Of a stretch of DNA of 64,000 nt, positions 57,593 through 64,000 are shown piece by piece; the stretch's first letter is position 1, and each line of letters starts with the position of its first letter. Source of the DNA: Carya illinoinensis (lineage: Eukaryota; Streptophyta; Magnoliopsida; Fagales; Juglandaceae). The notes beneath the pieces are model-generated. The model was not told the DNA's origin. It ran no database searches and saw only the letters and a program-made list of their open reading frames with translations. The stretch lies in the NCBI RefSeq assembly GCF_018687715.1, contig NC_056755.1, forward strand, positions 43,784,501 through 43,848,500, in the 5' to 3' direction. The position numbers and the translations under genes were made by a program.

Positions 57593-59743
57593 GACCATCG
57601 ATCTTGATGATGGTCATCCAAAAACAGCAAGTAATAATTAAGAAGAAAATGATTGCTCTTCCATGTATCTATTAATTATACCTAAATCATTTGCTCTTCG
57701 GTCTGGACATGTATATCTATTCTATTATATATAATAAATGGCTATCTAATTATTATAATAATTTTTTTATTTTTTTTGTAAACTTTTATTTTCTCCTTAA
57801 TTTGCACTCAAAGAAGAGAAAGATGGATGCATGCACATGATTAAAGTTGAGAAAAAATATATTTTCGAAACCTTTTATGTTTGATGGTCAATGGGTAATT
57901 GAATAATAAAAAAATCTCTAAGGATCTCATGAATACATTCTCATGTACATCGGTTATGCATGCTTTGTGGATAGACAAGTCTTTCCTTTCTAATCACTAT
58001 TTTCTTTAATTAAATATGTTACTATTCTTTTAAAATTATAATTTTCAGATGAAAGCATTTGCTAGGTAGGTAGGTTGTAGGTATACTATTTGCAGTTTTT
58101 TCTTCCAAAGTTAATCAACGTGCATATTGAATGCATAATGAAGAAAATCTTAAAAATAGAGTGTCAATCATTAGAAGATTTATATCATACCATGTAAGAG
58201 CATTTGTTCTATTTGAAGAACATTGCAACATAGACTTCACAAATAAGTGATTTAACTTGGTGTATTAATTAATTTTTTGTAAAAAATTATATTATTTTTA
58301 TTAAAAATTTTGCCTCACCCAATGATGCAGGGGGATCCGAGACAGATGATGCTGAACTGTCAGATTGCACCTTGATGGCGCTAAGATACCATGAGTTGGA
58401 AGATCAGCGCAAATGCGGGAATTGATTGTGATATGTTCTTCATTGGGGCCGTTTTGAGTGCGTTTCAATCTTTTGGTCATAACTTTAGCTACAGGTGTCG
58501 GAATCGCACATAAGACCCCAATTCAGAAATCTCTTTTTGGCGCGCACTCTGTCCACATGAGCATAGCTCCATGTGCCTTTTTTTCGACCTCAAATTCTTC
58601 TGTTTTTTCCTCCGAATCACTAGTTTTAGTTATTTTTTACTATTTATGGTAATATTTCGCTTATCAGTTAGGAAGTCATTTTAAATCCAATTTGGGCAGG
58701 CTTTTTTGCAGATTGCTTATTTTATTTCGAATTTCAATTTAGAGTGATTTCCAAATTTTTGCTATTTTTGGCAAAATTCAGATAAACACGATTTTTTGCT
58801 ATAACAGTTCGGCTTGTGGACTGATCTTCATTATTGCTTGATTTTATAATATTCCGTTAAACCCTAGAGACTTTTCTATTTGGTTTTGAGCGATTTTTCT
58901 CCTGTGAATCATCTGTTGGAACTAGCCTGTAGGATAATCGCTATTCTGTCCGATGTCACCCAACTAGCTAGACAAACATACTTTACACGTTACTTTAAGC
59001 TAATATATATATAATATTATTATATATTGAAAGGCGTACATAAAAGGAATAAAATAATTGTTCTTCGGTGTTGTATTTGAAACTTATATATTGTATTACA
59101 AGAGAGATTTCACAAGAGTTATGATCTCAGCAATTATATTTTCTTTCTCCGATCGACATCTGCTGTATTTCTGGCGTCAGGACGTTATTGAATCAAATAT
59201 ATATTTGGCTTGAAGTTGAAACCCGAATCCTATTTCCTATTATTGTTGTTTTGGATAACGAGATTAATCCCTCCATACATCTGGACGTCTTTGCAAAAGG
59301 GATTGGTGGGTCCTTCATTCATGATACTGTCATTGTCATGATCGGTGTTCATGTAACTTCTGAAGTAATAATTTGTTCAATTAGTGATATGTGTTGGGAA
59401 TCTTCCTATATTTTTACCATTCCTGCTTCCCTGCATTGCCTTCATGATGAACATCACCAAGCTTGAGTTCGTCCTCCACGTACGCAATCTTTTATATGCC
59501 ACCGTACGAAATAAAATCTAACTGTGATAACCAATGCCGTGTAGCATGATGAAAAGCTAAATCTACTGCACTTTGATCAACACATGATGACAATTATTCT
59601 GAGAATATAAAAGAAGTCATTTTGAGAAATCTAGAGAAAGAAGAATAACACTTCTTTCGTACAAAACAAATACCTAAGTATTAAACAGTAAACAAATACC
59701 AAAACAAATTTTTAAGAAAAATGCGAATATGGTGAGATTGAAG
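57593..59743. other. Unit 3 RALF 3' flank with unclassified 1.3-kb insertion
   Basis: 57593-57715 and 59005-59743 align with the unit 2 flank (29052-29170 and 29180-30010). The part between, about 57715-59005, has no counterpart in unit 2. It contains no long frame, transposon ends or known domain that I recognise. The frames at 58458-58652 and 59188-59466 are not convincing genes. Confidence 0.6.
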
Positions 59744-60866
59744 ACAGAGATCAAACGCTTCTAGACAGCCCTTCTATTTATAGAAGTAAAACAGTCCTCC
59801 AATAAGCACCAGACACGTAAGAAAGTGATGAATTAGCACAATATACAAGGATACAGGTGATTAAAATCGAAAGGTTAAACATTGAAGGAGCTTTCACCCT
59901 TGCAGCCCTACTGTTGTCTTACTTTGGCGAGATATCCGACTACGTAAAATATCAACTTCAAATCCTTGTCTGTTTTCCAATTAAAATTATCTAAACATCG
60001 AGTATTGTTGCATTGAAAATTTTCGTTAGGCTCGATTGAAAAATGTAGTCTTTGTCAATTCGAATCTTTTTTTTAAAAAAAAATAATTATCATTTCTTCT
60101 TCTCTGGCTGAACCACCACTAGGTACTTGCTCAAGCAGAATTTCCCAGAAATGGATTTTGGCCTAGCATGTCCAATGAATCCATCTCCCTTAGATAAAGA
60201 AATTGGTGGAAGAAGCTGTCTTTAATGATCGTGAGATCGTCCTATTTGACAGAGAAGCTTGCTTTCTGAAACCTACTGAACATTCTTTGGCATATATGGG
60301 ATTCAAATGCATATTTTTTTTTATGAGCTCTTTTTGCATAAATGACATTAGGTTCAATTGAGTTTGCAGTAGCAACAAGATCCCACCCATTTGCTTTCAT
60401 CATGTTGATCAACGACCTAGAAAAATCATGAATGGCTTTGAAAGTAGCTTCTACAGCAAATGTAAATAGATCGGGGGATAAATCTGTAGGCAAAAATCTA
60501 TTTTCATCTTAGGAACCTTCTGATTCTTTTGTTGACAAGCCCCTGAGCGTAAGATTCTTCTCCAGTTTCGCCTGCCTCTGGTTTGCCTCATCAATCCATT
60601 GCTGCCACTGAAGAACCTCATAATCTTTGTTTTGAATTTCAAACTGAAACCTCTAAGCTCCGTCCCTGTCAGCTGGGGGAGTCGAGTTTCATCCGTGCAG
60701 TGGGATGAGTGTGGGTTGGATGGAGTGGAAGACAAAGAAAGTGGCACGGGAGGGATGTATGCGAAGTTGTGATCGGATGTTGCCAAATGCAAAACATGTA
60801 AAATGAAAGGCTTACATGGAGGCTTGTTTATTGAAGAAGACCAGCCATACCAGCCTCCAGGTTTTC
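59744..60866 (-). mobile_element. 1.1-kb insertion carrying a gene copy, 8-bp TSD
   Basis: Unit 1 reads straight from GATGAGATTAAAGAC into ATTTGCTC (about 26630). Unit 3 has this 1123-base block between two copies of TTGAAGAC (59736-59743 and 60867-60874). The insert carries the GIL1-like pseudogene on the minus strand. No inverted repeats or long A-tail are obvious, so whether it is a DNA-transposon capture or a retrocopy is open. Confidence 0.65.
60050..60800 (-). pseudogene. GIL1/IRKI-like (DUF641) pseudogene
   Basis: On the minus strand, frames give KDYEVLQWQQWIDEANQRQA, KLEKNLTLRGLSTKESEGS, a stop, then LPTDLSPDLFTFAVEATFKA, IHDFSRSLINMMKANGWDL, ANSIEPNVIYAKRAHK, KYAFESHICQRMF and, after a frameshift, GKFCLSKYLVVVQPE. 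This matches the plant GRAVITROPIC IN THE LIGHT 1 / IRK-interacting protein family (coiled coil followed by DUF641). It ends early, before the family's conserved C-terminus, and contains a stop after GS, an extra Lys codon and frameshifts. Family members act in light-regulated gravitropism. This copy is non-functional. Confidence 0.88.
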
Positions 60867-61093
60867 TCTTGAAGACATTTGCTCATACCTAACATCTAAC
60901 GTGAATCTATAATTTATTTATTTATTTATTGCACAAGCAAGATCATTCTAACGAAGGTCTGGCAAGACCACTGGAATTCGAACTAGTTATGGGATCTCAC
61001 GAAGCTCTATTGAAGTACTTTCCTTACTCTACTGTGCGATTTTTATGTTTTTAATCCCTTCAATGCTCTTGTTTTTACTCTCTCCATGAACTA
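60867..61093. other. End of unit 3 spacer and start of a fourth unit
   Basis: 60875-60970 matches 26640-26740. 61000-61085 (CTCTATTGAAGTACTTTCC, then ATGCTCTTGTTTTTACTCTC) matches the opening of units 2 and 3 (27246-27335). No gene. A fourth unit therefore begins here and is cut off near 61093 by repeats. Confidence 0.65.
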
Positions 61094-61495
61094 GGGGTGG
61101 GGTCAACCCCTCCCCGCACCCTGCCCCCACATGGGCAGGATGTGGAGTTTGCACCTCCGCAATCTGCCATTGGGATGCAGATAAAGGGCCCCCTTATCCG
61201 TTTGTGTACCAGGGGCGGGGGCAAACCACTTATTAGTTTGTCCCCCATCCACAACCCATGGCCCCACAGCCGGATGGGAAAAAAAATGAAACAAAAAAGA
61301 AAATACAACAAAATAAAAAATCACACAAAAAATATCAACAATTCAAAAAATTCCATAAAAATCTGAACTAGTAAAAACCAAACTTACAATCAAGGACTTG
61401 AAAAGAAAGAAAAACCGAGGAGGAGGAGTGGTGGCAGAGGATGGCAACGACGAGAGATGAGCGGTGTGGCACAAAGAGGCTAAGGTTATCCATAA

Positions 61496-61592
<97 letters not shown>

Positions 61593-61886
61593 GCAAAAAC
61601 TAAGAAGTGAGAAAGAGGGTTGAAGGAGGGAAGTGATTTAGAGTTAACTCAAATACCCAAAACATTTCGACGTTAGTTTTTTTTTTTTATATATATATAA
61701 ATAAATCATTAAAAAAGCGACATCATTTTGATAACGAAATTATATACATATGTATAAGTTTTTGGACTAGGCTTAAGCACAACCTAGGGGTTTCCCTACA
61801 TGGGTGGGTAGGGATGCCCTTGCCGCCCAAGCAGAGCGAGGGTGGTGGGCAGTGGGGTGGCAAAGGATGGAGCCCCTTTGCCCAAC
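61094..61886. other. GGGGTGG-rich repeat DNA with (GA)n tract
   Basis: Starts TAGGGGTGGGG after the unit sequence and is C/G-rich (CCCCGCACCCTGCCCCC), then A-rich, then (GA)n. The start resembles the hAT-type termini elsewhere in this window, but the partner end is not found before copia E begins. No gene. Confidence 0.4.
61497..61589. repeat. (GA)n microsatellite, about 90 bp
   Basis: Uninterrupted AG dinucleotide run. It creates a false Arg-Glu repeat frame. Confidence 0.97.
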
Positions 61887-62254
61887 TGTTGAAATATATG
61901 GCTCATACATTGAAAGTAGGCAAATGGCAGAGCGTAGCATAGCAGAGTGACGGCATTTGCCTTTTTGGATTGATACTTTGTTTGGGACGTTGGTTAGGTT
62001 AGGGGTGCAGGGGCAACGCCTCAGTGGTATGGTACGATGGGTATTTTTATAATTTTTTTAAATACATCTGTACGTCTAGGGTTAGTATAAATACATATTA
62101 TGTAACCCTAATTAACTGATAGTGAATTTGCGCCACTCGCTCCTTGTGGATGTAAGCACATCGTCAAACCACGTTAAATCTCTATGTCGATTTTTATTTT
62201 TCTCTTTTGATCATTCTATACAATTTATCAGCAATTGCCGCACGTTTCACAACA
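61887..62254 (+). repeat. 5' LTR of copia E
   Basis: 368 bases with TGTTG/CAACA inverted ends and a TATA-like GTATAAATAC near 62086. The partner LTR lies beyond the window. Confidence 0.75.
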
Positions 62255-64000
62255 ATTGGTATCAAGAGCCCAGGTCACAATGTCAGGGATCTCTTATGTG
62301 AAGTTCGACGGATCTAAAAATTTTGGATTATGGCAGAGGAGGGTGAAGGATCTGTTAGTGCAATAGGGCATGGTGAAGGCATTATACTGAAAGCAACCAG
62401 TAGACATGGACGACATGGATTGGAAGGAACTGGAAGGGAAGGCTGTGATGACTATCAAGCTTTATTTGGTTGATAACGTGATGTATCACATCATTGATGA
62501 GGAATCACTGGCAGAAGTTTGGTTGAAACTGGAAAGTCAGTATATGTCCAAGTTGTTGACAAACAAGTTCTATCTTAAGCAGAAATTGTATGGTCTTAAG
62601 ATGTCAAATGGCTCGGATTCGAGTCAGCATATCAATGTGTTCAACCAGAACATTAGTGATTTGAGGCGGGTTGATGTGAAGTTTGAAAATGAAGACAAAG
62701 TGTTGATGTTATTGAATTCCCTACCGAATTCTCCTACGTACGAAAATTTGGTTATGACTCTGATGTGGGGAAAATAAACTCTCAAATTGGAGGAGATCAC
62801 AAGTGCTCTGTTAGATTTTTATTAGATGAAGAAAGCCAGTGATGAGAATTCACAAGGTGAAGGGCTTGTGGTGAAAGGTAATTAGGAACGTGGGAGAAAC
62901 AAGTCCTAGAGCGGATCGAGTAAAAATAAAGCTTGGTCTAAATCTAGGAAGAGAAAGGACATAACATGTTTTAAGTGCAGGACAAAGGGGCACATAAAAT
63001 GGGATTGGCCAAAGAAAAAGAAGGGGAATACAGAGAATAAATAGGGTCCATCAAAGTCTGCGAATGTAGTGGAAGAAAAAGACTCAGAGAGTGGTGACTG
63101 GGATATGCTTTCTGTTTCATCCAGTTCAGATCATCTTGCAGATTCTTGGATTCTGGATTCACCATGTTCTTATCACATGACACCCAATAAAGATTGGTTT
63201 GATACCTACAGGTTGGTAAATTCTGGTTCTATTCTGACGAGCAATGATGCTTCATGCAAAGTTGTTGGAATAGGCAATATCAGAATTAAAATGTTTGATA
63301 ATATTATTAGAATGTTGTGTGATGTTAGACACATACTGTATCTAAAGAAGAATCTAATTTCATTAGGCACTTTAGATTGTAATAGGTATAGTTACAAATC
63401 TATAAGTGGAGTAATGAATGTGAGTAAAGGTGTCTTAACAGTGATGAAGGGGCGGAAACTATCTGAAAATATTTATACACTGCAAGGTACTACAATTGTA
63501 GGTGGAGCTGCAGCTACAGAGTCTGAGTCAAATTGTACAGTCTTGTGACATATACGATTAGGCCATATGGGTGAGCGTGGGATAATGGAGCTTCATAAGA
63601 GAAATCTATTGAAGGGTGTCAAAACATGCAAGCTTGATTTTTGCAAGTATTGTGTTCTTGGGAAACAGAATAGAGTGTAGTTCAAACATAGGGGATTCTT
63701 GACTATATTCATACAGATGTTTGGGTGCCAGTAAGGGTAGCATCACGGGGAGGACATATGTATTTTGTGAGTTTTATTGATGACTATTCACCAAAAGTTT
63801 GGGTGTACTTCATGCAGCACAAGTAAAAAACGTTTGCCAAGTTCAAGTTGTGGAAAGCTCAAGTAGAAAACCAGACAGGGAGGAATATCAAATGCCTCAA
63901 GTTCGACAATGGTACTAAGTACACAAATTCAAAGTTCACAGAGTTGTATGAGCAGCATGGGATTAAGAGACACTTCACAGTACGCAAGACACCACAGTAG
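61887..64000 (+). mobile_element. Ty1/copia element E, 5' part, degraded, runs off the window
   Basis: The 5' LTR at 61887-62254 has TGTTG...CAACA ends, followed by the primer site TTGGTATCAAGAGCC. Gag begins at the ATG at 62280 and is broken by stops near 62365 and 62390; its main block is 62406-62777. The zinc knuckle near 62960 reads CFKCRTKGHIKWDW, losing the last Cys. Protease at 63069-63548 carries WILDSPCSYHMTP, with Pro in place of the catalytic-motif Gly. Integrase starts near 63550 (IRLGHMGERG, FCKYCVLGKQ) and continues to the window end (VSFIDDYSPKVWVYFMQ, CLKFDNGT). It resembles Tnt1/SIRE-type pol. Not active on this evidence. Confidence 0.88.

Larger units (their letters stand above)
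49495..60960 (+). repeat. RALF segmental duplication, unit 3 (expanded by insertions)
   Basis: Aligns in order with unit 2 (27246-30040) and then with the distal spacer of unit 1 (26640-26760) once the insertions are removed: hAT 2 with extra spacer (about 49560-50480), copia F (51164-56878), a MITE (57270-57414), an unclassified block (about 57715-59005) and the GIL1-pseudogene block (59744-60866). Contains a broken RALF gene. Confidence 0.82.

Noticed and set aside
57420..57641. Protein from the long open frame over RALF copy 3
   Set aside because: It is in a different frame from the RALF homology; the matching frame in copy 2 (28867-29097) is also just an overlap shadow.
61441..61623. Arg-Glu repeat protein
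   Set aside because: The frame is a translation of the (GA)n microsatellite.
61094..61886. Third hAT-type element starting TAGGGGTGG
   Set aside because: No matching CACCCCTA end and no 8-bp duplication were found before copia E begins; kept only as repeat DNA.

Overview
This is nuclear DNA of a dicot plant. The evidence is introns with GT-AG borders, plant-type RALF peptide genes, a tRNA-derived plant SINE, site II (GGCCCA) promoter motifs and dense Ty1/copia, Ty3/gypsy, hAT, CACTA and Harbinger-like elements. The 200-bp GAGATGAGATGA-rich MITE family and the retroelement style fit a woody Fagales genome, possibly walnut or hickory, but that is a guess from memory.

Layout. 1-879: one end of a CACTA-like transposon full of TTGCAAATG motifs. 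1880-7460: the only large intact host gene, a mitochondrial-type lipid-A-disaccharide synthase (LpxB). Its eight coding exons join to 469 codons, and a SINE sits in its first coding-region intron. 7458-15303: a degraded 7.8-kb element with CACTA-like terminal repeats, GTTCGAACG-like motifs in both flanks, MITEs and a (TC)n tract. 15626-15955: a small secreted acidic protein gene of unknown family. 16691-16798: a CACTA MITE. 17040-17530: exon 1 of a dead serine carboxypeptidase gene.

18480-61090: a tandem segmental array of a RALF-like peptide gene. Two copies look intact (18946-19188 and 28812-29051). The third (57431-57592) lost its promoter and signal peptide through a 468-bp deletion. Spacer sequence shows the copies are related, and a fourth unit seems to begin near 60960. 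The array is pried apart by transposons: a 5'-truncated gypsy chromovirus (19640-24467), two hAT-type elements with 8-bp target duplications (24489-25373 and 49568-50310), and a stack of copia elements at 30535-48600. Element A lies inside a LINE ORF1 fragment, and elements C and D lie inside element B. A young, nearly intact copia element (F, 51164-56878) has a 1337-codon gag-pol frame. A GIL1-like (DUF641) pseudogene lies at 60050-60800. The window ends inside another degraded copia element (E, from 61887).

I see no gene cluster acting as a pathway, no CRISPR and no rRNA or tRNA gene. The notable content is structural: insertions dated against paralogous empty sites, reading frames that resume across nested insertions, and the birth and death of RALF signal-peptide genes. 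Coordinates, alignments and percentages were worked out by eye.
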